From positions 1 through 64,000 of the forward strand of contig CAYYYP010000011.1 in NCBI GenBank assembly GCA_964475985.1: a stretch of 64,000 nucleotides of DNA. The letters run 5' to 3'. Shown here piece by piece: positions 8,282 to 16,878 of this stretch. The DNA is from CAYYYP01 sp964475985. Its GTDB lineage: Bacteria > Bdellovibrionota > UBA1018 > CAYHWW01. Each line of letters opens with the position of its first letter. Position 1 is the stretch's first letter. A program made the position numbers and the translations under genes. The notes under the pieces are model-generated. The model was not told the origin of the DNA. It saw nothing but the letters and a program-made list of their open reading frames with translations, and did not search any database.

Positions 8282-8674
8282 CTATTTCTTGCCTGCTTTG
8301 CGGAAGTCCAAAACGTAATAGGTCAATGCCCATCGTTCTTCCTCACTTAAATGCCCAAACCCCACCATCGAGGTATTCGGCAATCCTTGAGAAATGGTTT
8401 TAAAAACCTTCTCAGGCTTATCGCCTTGTTTGAATTTATCAGCGATAAAATTTCTAGGTTTTGGATTCATCATCGCTCCTGCAACACCATTGCCGTCCCC
8501 TTTGTCGCCGTGGCAGGTCATGCAGTTGGTGGCGTAGGAGGTCTTACCCTTTTCTAAAAGGACAGGTGTTAACTTTGGGGGCGCCGCTAGAACAAGCGAG
8601 CTTATCAAAATAGCCGCGACACTTCCCATTCCGACCATCATTCGTTTTATTTCCATCTCCATCTCCATTTTCAT
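8282..8674 (-). CDS. Periplasmic mono-haem c-type cytochrome
   Basis: 130 residues. A signal peptide (MVGMGSVAAILISSLVLAA) precedes a haem-binding CMTCH at residues 51-55, with Met candidates for the sixth ligand (MMNPKPRNF, SMVGFGH). The class I cytochrome fold is supported by the C-terminal LSEEERWALTYYVLDFR. AAGGAG 5-6 bases upstream fixes the ATG. It may shuttle electrons to the nearby molybdoenzyme or NirK, by position only. It diverges from the MoeB-like gene. Confidence 0.88.
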   Translation of the reverse strand: MKMEMEMEIKRMMVGMGSVAAILISSLVLAAPPKLTPVLLEKGKTSYATNCMTCHGDKGDGNGVAGAMMNPKPRNFIADKFKQGDKPEKVFKTISQGLPNTSMVGFGHLSEEERWALTYYVLDFRKAGKK

Positions 8675-8821
8675 TTTTCTCCTTTTCGTGTTGAGTAGCC
8701 GTGGACCTTTTCACATTTCCATGACCTTAAGTTCAAAACAAAGCCTCTGCACTTTCACAAAGCTCTGTTTTAAGTTATCGAAGAACTGAGTCTTGTCCCA
8801 AATGGGACGGAACCAGTGCCT

Positions 8822-9940
8822 ATGAATTTGAATCGTTTTAGCAGACAGATCATTCTTCCTGAAGTCGGCAGAGAAGGCCAAGAAAGGCTCAAAAGCGCTC
8901 GTGTGCTTTGCGTGGGTGTGGGTGGTCTTGGCTCGCCCGTGTGTTTGTACCTTGCCGCAGCTGGCGTGGGTAGCCTTGGGCTGATTGATCCAGACACGGT
9001 AGATCTTACGAATCTTCAAAGGCAGATCCTCTTTAAGGCTTCTGACCAGGGAAGCTTTAAAGTTGATATTGCTAAAAAGAGGCTTCTTGAACTTGACCCT
9101 GAAGTCGTAGTTGAAACGCATAAGGAGCCTTTGAGTGCTCAAAATGCCGAGCAGATTTTTAGCGGGTATAATCTGGTGATTGATGGCACGGATAATTTTC
9201 AGACCAAATTTTTGATTAACGATGCGTCCTATAAAACGGGAATCCCCATGATCTATGGGGCTGTAAACCAGTTTGAAGGGCAAGTGGCTTTGTTCTTTGG
9301 AAAAAAGGGGGCCTGCTATCGGTGCTTTTATCCTGAGCCTCCGAAAGCTCAAGTGAGAAACTGCGCCGAGGCCGGCGTATTGGGAGCAGTTGTGGGTGTG
9401 ATTGGAACTTTGCAAGCAACTCTTGCTCTTGAATATCTCATCTCTCAAGGGGAGGCTCAGCATCCACTTTGCCCAGAAGTTGGGAGCCTCACGCTTTTTG
9501 ATCTCAAGGGACACTGGAACATTCACTCGATCCAAGTTCCTAAGAACCCGAATTGTCCGACCTGTTCGCGTCCCTCTCAGGAGATTCAGATCCACTCTTT
9601 TCCTTTGGATATCTGCACGCTGCGTACTGAATCGATTGATACAGATCAGCTTCAAGCCATGCTCATTGAAGAACAACCAGTCTTTCTGCTTGATGTCAGA
9701 GAGGAGGACGAATGGCTGACGGGACGCCTGAAGGGAGCTCACTTTTTTCCTCTCTCGCGCCTTAAAAAGGGAGAACTCCCTGACATCCCACAGAATACTT
9801 CGCCTGTAGTCGTCTACTGCCAGTCGGGAATGCGCTCTATAAAAGCGATTCAAATCTTGGCCCAAAGCCAGAAGGTCCACCCCTTTTTTAATCTCAACGG
9901 AGGGTTGAATGCTTGGAGTGGACCTTTGATAAAATCTTAA
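8822..9940 (+). CDS. moeB: MoeB/ThiF-type adenylyltransferase with C-terminal rhodanese domain
   Basis: About 372 residues. The N-terminal E1-like domain has the nucleotide-binding VGVGGLGSPVCLYLAAAGVG, the DLTNLQRQ segment and zinc-binding CYRCF and CPTC pairs. The C-terminal rhodanese domain (about residues 270-372) has LLDVREEDEW and an active-site-loop cysteine in VVYCQSGMRS. Such fusions adenylate the MoaD C-terminus and pass it sulfur for molybdopterin synthase. A GTG at 8816 is an equally possible start. A short dyad, GTCCC-AAAT-GGGAC (8795-8808), covers the ribosome-binding area and could affect expression. The gene faces the Moco operon. Confidence 0.88.
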   Translation: MNLNRFSRQIILPEVGREGQERLKSARVLCVGVGGLGSPVCLYLAAAGVGSLGLIDPDTVDLTNLQRQILFKASDQGSFKVDIAKKRLLELDPEVVVETHKEPLSAQNAEQIFSGYNLVIDGTDNFQTKFLINDASYKTGIPMIYGAVNQFEGQVALFFGKKGACYRCFYPEPPKAQVRNCAEAGVLGAVVGVIGTLQATLALEYLISQGEAQHPLCPEVGSLTLFDLKGHWNIHSIQVPKNPNCPTCSRPSQEIQIHSFPLDICTLRTESIDTDQLQAMLIEEQPVFLLDVREEDEWLTGRLKGAHFFPLSRLKKGELPDIPQNTSPVVVYCQSGMRSIKAIQILAQSQKVHPFFNLNGGLNAWSGPLIKS

Positions 9941-9941
9941 G

Positions 9942-10229
9942 TCAGTCGCTACAGATTCCACAGCAGCCTTCTTCTTTTTCGCTCGAACTTCCGCAAAACT
10001 CTTTTGTCTTTTCGATTTTAACTTTCCAAACTCGTGGACCTTGCTCAGCGTAATTCCAGCTAAAAACCCCAGGCCGCTGAGATTCAAACTGATAAAAAAG
10101 CGGCTTTGGATCGTGGTCCGTCACTAAGGTCAGACTGCTTCCAGATGTCAGCTCATCAAAGCTCCGAAACACCATTCGATGACGATCCATGGGAAGAACT
10201 TCACGTAGATCAATTTGCTTTTCGTTCAT
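9942..10229 (-). CDS. DUF2249 domain protein with Cys-rich tail
   Basis: 95 residues. Residues 5-75 match DUF2249 (LDLREVLP-like start, VTDHDPKPLFYQFESQRPG, and a final WNYAEQGPRVWKVKI). The last 20 residues hold four cysteines (CGSSS, GCCGIC), which is not typical of the domain and could bind a metal or sulfur. DUF2249 proteins often occur with denitrification and Moco genes, but their role is undefined. It is the last gene of the Moco operon and converges with moeB 1 bp away. Confidence 0.72.
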   Translation of the reverse strand: MNEKQIDLREVLPMDRHRMVFRSFDELTSGSSLTLVTDHDPKPLFYQFESQRPGVFSWNYAEQGPRVWKVKIEKTKEFCGSSSEKEEGCCGICSD

Positions 10230-10255
10230 TTTTTCTTTCTCCTTGCTTTTTGGGG

Positions 10256-10612
10256 TTACAAATTCATTTCTTTTAATTTCGGGATGAATCGATCAATTTC
10301 AAAGCGCACTTCGATTTGACGATTTTCTAAAACAGCCTTCACTTTGAGTTCTAATTCTGCTTTAGGAGCCCGGTTCTCATGGCTGACTAAGAGTTGCTTT
10401 AGGTCCACCCGTGGCACCCAAAGCTTCAGGCCGCTACTGAAAAAATCTTCATCAAGACGTAGCGCTTCTTCTTTCGTGGTTTCGATTCGTAGTTCAAGGC
10501 TTTTACTCCCCCAGGGGAGCGACTCTCTTAAGGAGCCTTCATTTAAGAGTTCTAGAGCCTCATTCAACTCAACGCGAATCCGAATAGAATCTCGCGATAG
10601 TTTTAAATTCAT
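10256..10612 (-). CDS. DUF7009-like small protein of the Moco cluster
   Basis: 118 residues beginning MNLKLSRDSIRIRVELNEALELL, a form I associate with the uncharacterised DUF7009-type proteins found by moa genes. It overlaps mobA by 4 bp (ATGA) and stands before the DUF2249 gene. No catalytic motif is seen; the protein is predicted soluble with alternating strands. Function is unknown; a link to molybdenum-cofactor enzymes rests on position. Confidence 0.6.
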   Translation of the reverse strand: MNLKLSRDSIRIRVELNEALELLNEGSLRESLPWGSKSLELRIETTKEEALRLDEDFFSSGLKLWVPRVDLKQLLVSHENRAPKAELELKVKAVLENRQIEVRFEIDRFIPKLKEMNL

Positions 10613-11250
10613 TTTAACACCTCTTCGCTAATGCGAGCCCAATCGTAGGGAAAGTTGGCATTGGCCATAAGAGGCTTTGATTTTTCAGGGAGATCTATTC
10701 TCTTAAGACCGATTTGCTCAAATAGCCCTCGGATGGAACGTGTGGCAGAGGGCTTTTCTATTTGACAAAGATCTTCTACCGCCTTTTTCACTTTAGAACT
10801 GATCAGAATGAGGCAAGGCATCTCAAATCCATCATAGGCAAAGGCCCCATCACTGGCTCTGCCCTCATGCCCAATTTCAGCAATAAGCGTCTGAATCAGA
10901 TTCTCACTCAAAAGCGGCATGTCTACGGGAAGAACAAGTAACCACGCTTCTTCTTGTGGATCTATGGAGATTGTCCTCAATGCAGAGCTTATTCCCGAAA
11001 GAGGTCCCAATCCTAAGACAGCATCAGGAAGACTTTTTCTCCCTGGTACATCGCCACACAAAAGCACTTCGCCCATCGGGTAACGACGAACAGCATTTTG
11101 TGCAAGCCTTAAGGCTCGGTCAACGAAAAGCTCTCCTTGAATCTTTAAAAATCTCTTATCCGCTTGCATGCGTAAAGATCTCCCACCAGCAAGAACTGCG
11201 GCATACAGACAAATGGATTTTGGGTAGGTTTTTTTGCAAAAGGGAGTCAT
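10609..11250 (-). CDS. mobA: Molybdenum cofactor guanylyltransferase
   Basis: 213 residues. The nucleotidyltransferase signature LAGGRSLRMQADK near residues 20-32 and the metal-binding LPVDMPLLSENL mark a MobA-type enzyme, which joins GMP to molybdopterin to make the bis-MGD used by DMSO-reductase-family enzymes. That fits the neighbouring molybdoenzyme. It overlaps moaE and the DUF7009-like gene by 4 bp each. Confidence 0.88.
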   Translation of the reverse strand: MTPFCKKTYPKSICLYAAVLAGGRSLRMQADKRFLKIQGELFVDRALRLAQNAVRRYPMGEVLLCGDVPGRKSLPDAVLGLGPLSGISSALRTISIDPQEEAWLLVLPVDMPLLSENLIQTLIAEIGHEGRASDGAFAYDGFEMPCLILISSKVKKAVEDLCQIEKPSATRSIRGLFEQIGLKRIDLPEKSKPLMANANFPYDWARISEEVLK

Positions 11251-11729
11251 CCGGATTTCTCCTTTTCGTCTCTATCATCGTCTTCATGATGGTGCTGACA
11301 AAGAGCATGGCCTTTAAGCCATTCGGTTTCGCCGTCGGAGTAAAATTCTTTTTTCCAGATGGGAGCTCTCTTCTTAATCTCTTCAATGATGTAGCGAGAG
11401 GCTTGGTAAGACTCATCTCGATGCTTAGAGCTCACGCCAATAGCCACACTGACTTCGCCCACACTGAGTTTTCCTACCCGGTGAAGAACACAAACCCTAA
11501 TAGTATCCCCCCAGCGAGATAAAGCCTCCGTTGCAATCTCATTTAAAACTTTTTCAGCCAGCGGAGTAGCAGCGTCATAGCCCACAGCAACGACTTCACG
11601 CCCTAGGTTTTCAGATCTTACTGATCCAAAAAAGAAATTCTGCGCTCCATGACCAAAATCACTTGCAAACTCAAACACCTCGCTTGGATCTATTTTCTCA
11701 TTTACAATTTCACAAAGAATTCGATCCAT
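11247..11729 (-). CDS. moaE: Molybdopterin synthase large subunit
   Basis: About 160 residues. The MoaE signature is clear: HRVGKLSVGEVSVAIGV, SSKHRDESYQASRYIIEE, and IWKKEFYSDGETEWLKGH, with the catalytic lysines in the KKRAPIWKKE stretch. A longer start at 11744 exists, but GGAGGG lies 7 bases before the ATG at 11729, leaving 4 bp after moaD. The C-terminus is His/Asp/Glu-rich. It forms the heterotetrameric synthase with MoaD. Confidence 0.9.
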   Translation of the reverse strand: MDRILCEIVNEKIDPSEVFEFASDFGHGAQNFFFGSVRSENLGREVVAVGYDAATPLAEKVLNEIATEALSRWGDTIRVCVLHRVGKLSVGEVSVAIGVSSKHRDESYQASRYIIEEIKKRAPIWKKEFYSDGETEWLKGHALCQHHHEDDDRDEKEKSG

Positions 11730-11733
11730 CGCA

Positions 11734-12003
11734 TCACCCTCCACACACAGGGGGTAGTATAAAAAGCGAGCAGGATCTTTCGATCACATGATTGAGATCT
11801 AAAATCTGCGATTCGCTTGCAACCGCCGAATCTTTGATGAGTTCAGAGTCAGAAAAGTGCGGAAAAAATTCTTTAAAACGACTATCCAATTTTTCTTTTA
11901 AACTAGATATCGGAATAGGCTCTCGGGAATTTACAATGATTGGCGTTCCTTGCTTTTCATATTTTCTAAAGCTACCAAAAAGCCTAATCTCAATTTCGAT
12001 CAT
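11734..12003 (-). CDS. moaD: Molybdopterin synthase sulfur carrier subunit
   Basis: 89 residues of the ubiquitin-like MoaD/ThiS fold, ending in PPVCGG. The terminal Gly-Gly is the site adenylated by MoeB and thiocarboxylated. The N-terminal IEIRLFGSFRKYE matches the family start. Its ATG overlaps the moeA stop by 4 bp, and moaE follows after 4 bp, so partners are made together. Confidence 0.88.
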   Translation of the reverse strand: MIEIEIRLFGSFRKYEKQGTPIIVNSREPIPISSLKEKLDSRFKEFFPHFSDSELIKDSAVASESQILDLNHVIERSCSLFILPPVCGG

Positions 12004-13289
12004 AAAAGCACCTCGCGCTCAAATCCGTTATAAAGTGAAACAATCTCGACCCCCTCATTTACTTTGGCTTGCGACCCCTCTTCAGGAAAAATGACCCAAC
12101 AATTAGCGTCGAGAAGAGAACTCACCATGTAAGAGGCTTGTCCTTTGAGTGCTTCCACGGTGATTCCGTTTTTTTCAAATGTCGCTGTTCCTTTAAAAAA
12201 GCACCGTAGTCCTTCTGGCTTTGGGCAGTCGCGAGCAAGAGTTGCAAGGATCGATCGTTCCCTTTCAAGTCCAAGGCTTGCTCTGATAAATGGCTCTATA
12301 AAAAACCTTAAACCAACAGCTGTTGAGACTGGGTTTCCGGGTACTCCAAAAAAAGCACACTTTGTTTCGGTGGATGTATCAAGTTCAGCAAACAAGACAG
12401 GCTTTCCTGGGCGAATTGAAACTTTATGAAAATAGGTCTTAGCGCCCATTTCATCTAGAACCTCAGGGACAAAATCATATTTTCCCATCGAAACAGCCCC
12501 TGTGCTGATAATGAGATCGGCTCCCTCTGAAAGAACACTTTCAAGATACTCTTTGTAGAGTTTAGGCTCATCGCGCACAATACCTATGTAATTTGCCTCA
12601 ATGCCAATCCTTGAGAGAGCCGCTTTCAAAAACGGACCTGTGGAGTTACGAATCATTCCCGGTTGAAGGACCTGCTCGGCGGGCGAGACAAGCTCGCTTC
12701 CAGTAGAGAGAATCACCACCCTAGGCATCCTCTTCACAGGAAGAGTTGTAATCCCAAGGCTTGTGCACGCGAGAATATGCTCTGGCGTGATTCTCACATT
12801 TTTAGGGAGCACCAATTGCCCTTTAGAAAAGTCTGTTCCCAAAGGTCTTACGTTTTCCGCAGCTTTTACGGGCTTCGAGATTAAAATGGTTTCTGCCTGA
12901 CTATTAGAAGCCCGATTCACTACAACGTCCTCGATGCGAACCACTGCATCGTAAGAATCAGTTGGCAGAGGTGCTCCTGTCATGATTTCAACAGCGGTGC
13001 CCGATTTGTTCCGATTAGCGTCTTCAAAGGCTCGAAGGTCGCCCGCAGCAACAAGTCCATGGACTGGAATGCGAATTGGTTCACTTTGAGTTGCGCCATG
13101 GGTATCTGAGGCTCGTACTGCAAATCCATCCATAGCGGAATTGGTAAATGATGGAACATCTTCTGGACTTAAGATCGGGTGTGCTAGAATTTTTCCGATC
13201 GCTTGAGAAATTGAAAGAGTTTCAATGCGAGGTTCACGTGATCTTCCTACTTCTTCTAAAATCTGAAGCGCTTGCTTGTATGAGATCAT
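12000..13289 (-). CDS. moeA: Molybdopterin molybdenumtransferase
   Basis: 429 residues. MoeA features: TNSAMDGFAVRASDT near the N-terminus, LPTDSYDAVVRIEDV, the MPT-binding ILSTGSELV and IISTGAVSMGKYDFV (usual form TGGVSVGDYD), and FFGVPGNPVSTAVGL. It inserts molybdenum into adenylylated molybdopterin. It overlaps the upstream transporter gene and the downstream moaD by 4 bp each, so the whole set is one transcription unit. Confidence 0.9.
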   Translation of the reverse strand: MISYKQALQILEEVGRSREPRIETLSISQAIGKILAHPILSPEDVPSFTNSAMDGFAVRASDTHGATQSEPIRIPVHGLVAAGDLRAFEDANRNKSGTAVEIMTGAPLPTDSYDAVVRIEDVVVNRASNSQAETILISKPVKAAENVRPLGTDFSKGQLVLPKNVRITPEHILACTSLGITTLPVKRMPRVVILSTGSELVSPAEQVLQPGMIRNSTGPFLKAALSRIGIEANYIGIVRDEPKLYKEYLESVLSEGADLIISTGAVSMGKYDFVPEVLDEMGAKTYFHKVSIRPGKPVLFAELDTSTETKCAFFGVPGNPVSTAVGLRFFIEPFIRASLGLERERSILATLARDCPKPEGLRCFFKGTATFEKNGITVEALKGQASYMVSSLLDANCWVIFPEEGSQAKVNEGVEIVSLYNGFEREVLL

Positions 13290-14431
13290 GATTCTACCTC
13301 CGAAATGGCAAGGACTTTGGGATGCATGGCTCTGAGTGCAAGCTCAAGAAGAACACCAAAGCCCAGCACCCAAAGAAGGTTGCTTGTGAGCGCTGTAATA
13401 AGGATTGCCCCGGCGATTTTAACTACGCCAAAATCAGAGCGAAGCGTGGGGGCTGCAAGCTTTAGATGAAAAAGCCCTGTGGTCATGAGCAGAATTGAGA
13501 CAAGAATTGTGGGATAGATTAAGACATGAGCGCCTTTTGCAAATTGGATGGCAGCTAAGAAAAGTAGGACAAATCCCATCATGGCTGTAGACCATGGACT
13601 TTTTGATCCGCCTCGAACATGGGCCGTGACACCACCTGAGCCGTGGCAAAAAGGCATTCCACCCAGAGCACCAACAACCAGGTTTCCAATACCGATGGAA
13701 TACAACAGCCTACGCACGGTGACCCGAGAAGCTTTCTCCCCAAAGTAGCGAGAGCAGACATCTTTGGTGGCTAGCACTGAATTTGCTGAAGTGAGAACAA
13801 TTTGAGGAATAAGAAGCCCTAAGATCAAATTGAGCCTCATTCCCTCGAATCCGGTTTGTTGACGGGCTTGAAAGGTTGCTCCTGCAGGAACGAGTTGGGG
13901 TGAGAAAACTGCGATCACAAGACCTACTGTCGCAAGCAGTCCCAATACAGGAATTCCTCGTATTTCAGGGAGCAAGAGCATGAACAGAGCTCCTCCGAAA
14001 ACAGCGATGCCCAGAGTGTGAGTCGTCAGAGCCTCCCAGCCTCCGAACGCCTTAACGCCCTGTAGGATCAGAAGAACGCCTAACCCTGCTTGCAGTTCAT
14101 GGATCAAGCTACTCGGTACTCTCTTTGCGATTTGATCCACATTCAAAAAGCACATCAGAAGGCAATAAACCCCAAGAAGCATTCCACTGATTCGCACTTC
14201 TGCAAAACTAGCTCCCGCCGTCACTGCTGCTATGGCAATGGATTTTAATGGCTGAACGGCCATGGGTACTTTGAATAAATAGGCTGAAACAATGTAGGTA
14301 AGTCCCGTTGTAAAAAGAATCACAGGTCCAGAAAATCCTGCCTTCATGGAAAGTAGTGCAAGAAGAGGAAACAGGACTGCACCGTCAGAAAAGGCACCCA
14401 AGAAATTTCTAAACGCCTCCTTCCATTTCAT
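13286..14431 (-). CDS. MOT1-type molybdate/sulfate transporter
   Basis: About 381 residues with roughly ten hydrophobic helices. It matches the MOT1 branch of SulP-like transporters: short, no STAS domain, with PMAVQPLKSIAIAAVTAGASF near the N-terminus and GGMPFCHGSGGVTAHVRGG in the middle. Position inside a Moco operon supports molybdate uptake. The ATG at 14431 is used because GGAGG stands 6 bases upstream; the longer frame to 14563 would code inside moaB. It overlaps the moaCB stop by 4 bp. Confidence 0.85.
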   Translation of the reverse strand: MKWKEAFRNFLGAFSDGAVLFPLLALLSMKAGFSGPVILFTTGLTYIVSAYLFKVPMAVQPLKSIAIAAVTAGASFAEVRISGMLLGVYCLLMCFLNVDQIAKRVPSSLIHELQAGLGVLLILQGVKAFGGWEALTTHTLGIAVFGGALFMLLLPEIRGIPVLGLLATVGLVIAVFSPQLVPAGATFQARQQTGFEGMRLNLILGLLIPQIVLTSANSVLATKDVCSRYFGEKASRVTVRRLLYSIGIGNLVVGALGGMPFCHGSGGVTAHVRGGSKSPWSTAMMGFVLLFLAAIQFAKGAHVLIYPTILVSILLMTTGLFHLKLAAPTLRSDFGVVKIAGAILITALTSNLLWVLGFGVLLELALRAMHPKVLAISEVES

Positions 14432-15465
14432 GGGTGACCTCCTCCGCTGGCTACATGAAGACAATGAGAAATGAGATCTCCAGCGTCCTCTAAGGATTCT
14501 TTGACAGCATTGGGACTTCCTGGAAGGCAAAGAATAAGGACACCTTGAATGAGATAAGCGCATGAGCGGCTAAGCCACGATTTTTTAGTGTAGCTGGCAC
14601 CTGATTTTCTTAAGAGCTCTCCAAAGCCTAGGATTTCCTTTCCACCAAGATCCTGGCTTAAACTCAACACAGTTTCAGGTGTGATGTCTCGTGTGGAAAT
14701 TCCCGTGCCACCGCTTGTAATAATGACACGCACTTTTTTGCTTTCCACCAAACGCCTAAGCTCTTTCTTAAGCATTTCTGAGTCGTCCGGAAGAATGAAA
14801 GTGCTCTCGATCTTTGCGCCTTCGGAGGAGAGCCACTTTGAAGCTAAAGGCCCTGAAAGATCTTCTGCTTCTTTTCTAAAGCATCGATCGCTCAGTGTAA
14901 TGACAGAAGCGCTTACACCTTGCAGAGACTTCTCTTTAGTTTTATCTAGAGATGCGAAAATTGATTCTTGCGGTGAGCTTTCTGGATGACGCCAGACACC
15001 TGATTTTCCGCCTTCTTTTAGCTCAAGGCGAACGCTTCCAATTCTAAGTACCGGGTCGATTCCTTTAGTGAGATCATAAAGGCAGAGCAGCGCTGCATTC
15101 ACGCCCGAGAGCGCTTCCATCTCCACACCCGTTTTGCCAATTGTTTTTGCTTCGCAAAATACTTGGATATGATCTTGATGAAGCTTCATCCAAACTCTCA
15201 CTGAGGTCAGCGATAACGGGTGGCAAAGAGGAAGAAGCGTTGAGGTGAGCTTTGCACCTTGAATTCCAGTGGCCTCTGCTAAAAGAAGGACATCGCCCTT
15301 AGGAAGAGACTTTTCTCTGATTCTCTGAATGGTATCCTTTTTGGCGAAGAATATACCTGAGGCAACTGCACGCCTCTGAGTATCTTTTTTCTCCCCAATA
15401 TCGATCATCCGAAAGGATGCTGCTTCGCTAGCCACCGATGGCTGCAAGGTTCCATGTGTTTCCAT
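14428..15465 (-). CDS. Bifunctional MoaC-MoaB molybdenum cofactor protein
   Basis: About 345 residues. The first half is MoaC (FRMIDIGEKKDTQRRAVASG, LPLCHPLSLTSV, GKTGVEMEALSGVNAALLCLYD), which makes cyclic pyranopterin monophosphate. The second half (from about residue 175) is MoaB/MogA-like (VITLSDRCF, ITSGGTGISTRDITPE, CLPGSPNAVKESL), which adenylates molybdopterin. The two steps are not consecutive, yet fusions of this type occur. AAGGA before the ATG at 15465 decides that start over the one at 15477. The gene overlaps moaA by 38 bp. Confidence 0.88.
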   Translation of the reverse strand: METHGTLQPSVASEAASFRMIDIGEKKDTQRRAVASGIFFAKKDTIQRIREKSLPKGDVLLLAEATGIQGAKLTSTLLPLCHPLSLTSVRVWMKLHQDHIQVFCEAKTIGKTGVEMEALSGVNAALLCLYDLTKGIDPVLRIGSVRLELKEGGKSGVWRHPESSPQESIFASLDKTKEKSLQGVSASVITLSDRCFRKEAEDLSGPLASKWLSSEGAKIESTFILPDDSEMLKKELRRLVESKKVRVIITSGGTGISTRDITPETVLSLSQDLGGKEILGFGELLRKSGASYTKKSWLSRSCAYLIQGVLILCLPGSPNAVKESLEDAGDLISHCLHVASGGGHP

Positions 15466-16459
15466 AATTTCCTTCATGTAGAAAATGAGAGACGGGCTTT
15501 CCTAAAATAAGCCGCTGAATCTCGTGAGTGAGTGCTTCTTGAGAGTCGTCTGAGCTTAAGTAGCGCCGTAGTGAAGCGTCTCCATCGCCAAAAAGGCAAA
15601 GTCTCAGTGCTCCTCTGGAAGACACTCGAAGCCTGTTACAAGTTTTGCAAAAGTCTTTTGAGTAAGGTGCGATAATCCCAATTGTGCCCAGGTAGTTTGG
15701 ATGCTCATAAGTCACAGCAGGACCATCATCCACTTTGCGAGAAACAGGTTTCCATCCAGCCTTTAGAAGCTCAAATTGAACAATGCCTCCTGAGAGATGT
15801 TTCTCGTCAAAAAGGGCTTGGTTTTTACCCGTGCGCATGAGCTCAATAAACCTTACACTGATGGGCCGATCTCTAACCCATTCCATAAAGTGAGAGAGCT
15901 CATCGCCGTTACTCCCTTTCAGTAAAACAGCATTGATTTTTATGTTTTCAAACCCAAGCGTCAAAGCGTGCTCAATTCCCCGCATGACCTCACTAAAACG
16001 ATCCATGCCTGTAATCCTATAAAAGCGATCAGGATCAAGGCTATCCAGGCTTACGTTGATGGAGGTCACGCCTGCATTTCTTAGGGGGAGCGCAAGCTCT
16101 CTGAGCCTATTGCCGTTAGTTGTAATCGCGATTTTTTTGATTTGAGAAATGCAGGAGATTGCAGATGCGATCTCAACTAAGTCTCGTCTCACGGTGGGTT
16201 CTCCACCCGTAAGCCTGACCTTTTGAATCCCGAGGCGAGAAAATCCTTGAACAAGCCTTGTGATTTCATCTACTGAGAGTTCAGAGTCTTGGGAGAGTGG
16301 ACCTTGATAGCCATTGGGTAAACAATAGACGCAGCGAAAGTTACAGCGATCCGTTACCGAAAGGCGCAGATAGACAAATTGTCTTTCATACGTATCAACT
16401 AGTTTGTCCAATCCAAGTCTCCTTTCCAAAAACCGGGAGGCGTCAGTGTTTCCACTCAT
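15428..16459 (-). CDS. moaA: GTP 3',8-cyclase, radical SAM
   Basis: 343 residues. The N-terminal radical SAM cluster motif is SVTDRCNFRCVYC, and the C-terminal second cluster uses CKTCNRLRVSSRGALRLC. The protein ends NLAAIGG, giving the Gly-Gly tail needed by MoaA. It carries out the first step of molybdopterin synthesis from GTP. It follows a 110-bp gap after tatA that contains a dyad (16473-16492), so a separate promoter for the Moco genes is possible. Confidence 0.92.
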   Translation of the reverse strand: MSGNTDASRFLERRLGLDKLVDTYERQFVYLRLSVTDRCNFRCVYCLPNGYQGPLSQDSELSVDEITRLVQGFSRLGIQKVRLTGGEPTVRRDLVEIASAISCISQIKKIAITTNGNRLRELALPLRNAGVTSINVSLDSLDPDRFYRITGMDRFSEVMRGIEHALTLGFENIKINAVLLKGSNGDELSHFMEWVRDRPISVRFIELMRTGKNQALFDEKHLSGGIVQFELLKAGWKPVSRKVDDGPAVTYEHPNYLGTIGIIAPYSKDFCKTCNRLRVSSRGALRLCLFGDGDASLRRYLSSDDSQEALTHEIQRLILGKPVSHFLHEGNYGNTWNLAAIGG

Positions 16460-16472
16460 ACCCTGGCACGCA

Positions 16473-16492
16473 GATGAGTTAAGTCACTCATC
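16473..16492 (-). promoter_or_regulatory. Dyad GATGAGT-N6-ACTCATC upstream of moaA
   Basis: Perfect 7-bp arms with a 6-base spacer, 14 bp before the moaA ATG. It could be an operator or an RNA hairpin in the leader. Its arms are not those of the TATGA-N6-TCATA dyads, so I do not assign it to the same regulator. Confidence 0.4.
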
Positions 16493-16569
16493 CAAACCGT
16501 GCGGCCCAAGTCTCCTTGTCACTTTAAAAAATGGGTTAGGAGCTAAGGCTCGGAGTTTTTCTAAAACGT

Positions 16570-16857
16570 CTATGTGGTGACCTTTTTTTCTTCCTCTTCC
16601 ACAACAATGCCTGCCCTCAATTCTTGCTTGTTTTGAGGAGAAATCGAAGGATCTACCTTTTGTTGTCCTTGTCCAATTTGTAGCGGCTGCTGCTGAGACG
16701 GGCCAGATTCAAAAGGACTGCGACCGCCTTCGGTTGCCGCTTTAAAGGCACGAATCGCACTCCCCATGCTGGCCCCCAGCTCTGGCAGCCTTCTTGATCC
16801 AAAAAGAAGAGCAATGAACCCTAAAATAATTAAATGACTGGTACTTAACCCTAACAT
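16570..16857 (-). CDS. tatA: TatA/E-type twin-arginine translocase subunit
   Basis: 95 residues with one N-terminal membrane helix (HLIILGFIALLFGSRRLPELG) ending in the conserved FG-x-LP-x-LG hinge, then an amphipathic helix and a long polar Gln-rich tail. TatA forms the pore for folded exported proteins. Its place directly after the chaperone gene of a Tat-exported molybdoenzyme suggests a dedicated copy; TatB and TatC are not in the window. Confidence 0.87.
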   Translation of the reverse strand: MLGLSTSHLIILGFIALLFGSRRLPELGASMGSAIRAFKAATEGGRSPFESGPSQQQPLQIGQGQQKVDPSISPQNKQELRAGIVVEEEEKKVTT

Positions 16858-16878
16858 ACGTCTGTTACTCCTTCCACT

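Noticed and set aside
8711..10087. Long minus-strand ORF of 458 codons
   Set aside because: It lies antisense to the MoeB-rhodanese gene, whose domains are clear; its product is basic and shows no domain.
13286..14563. Longer start for the MOT1 transporter
   Set aside because: The extra N-terminal residues are basic and encoded inside moaC-moaB; a good ribosome-binding site fixes 14431.
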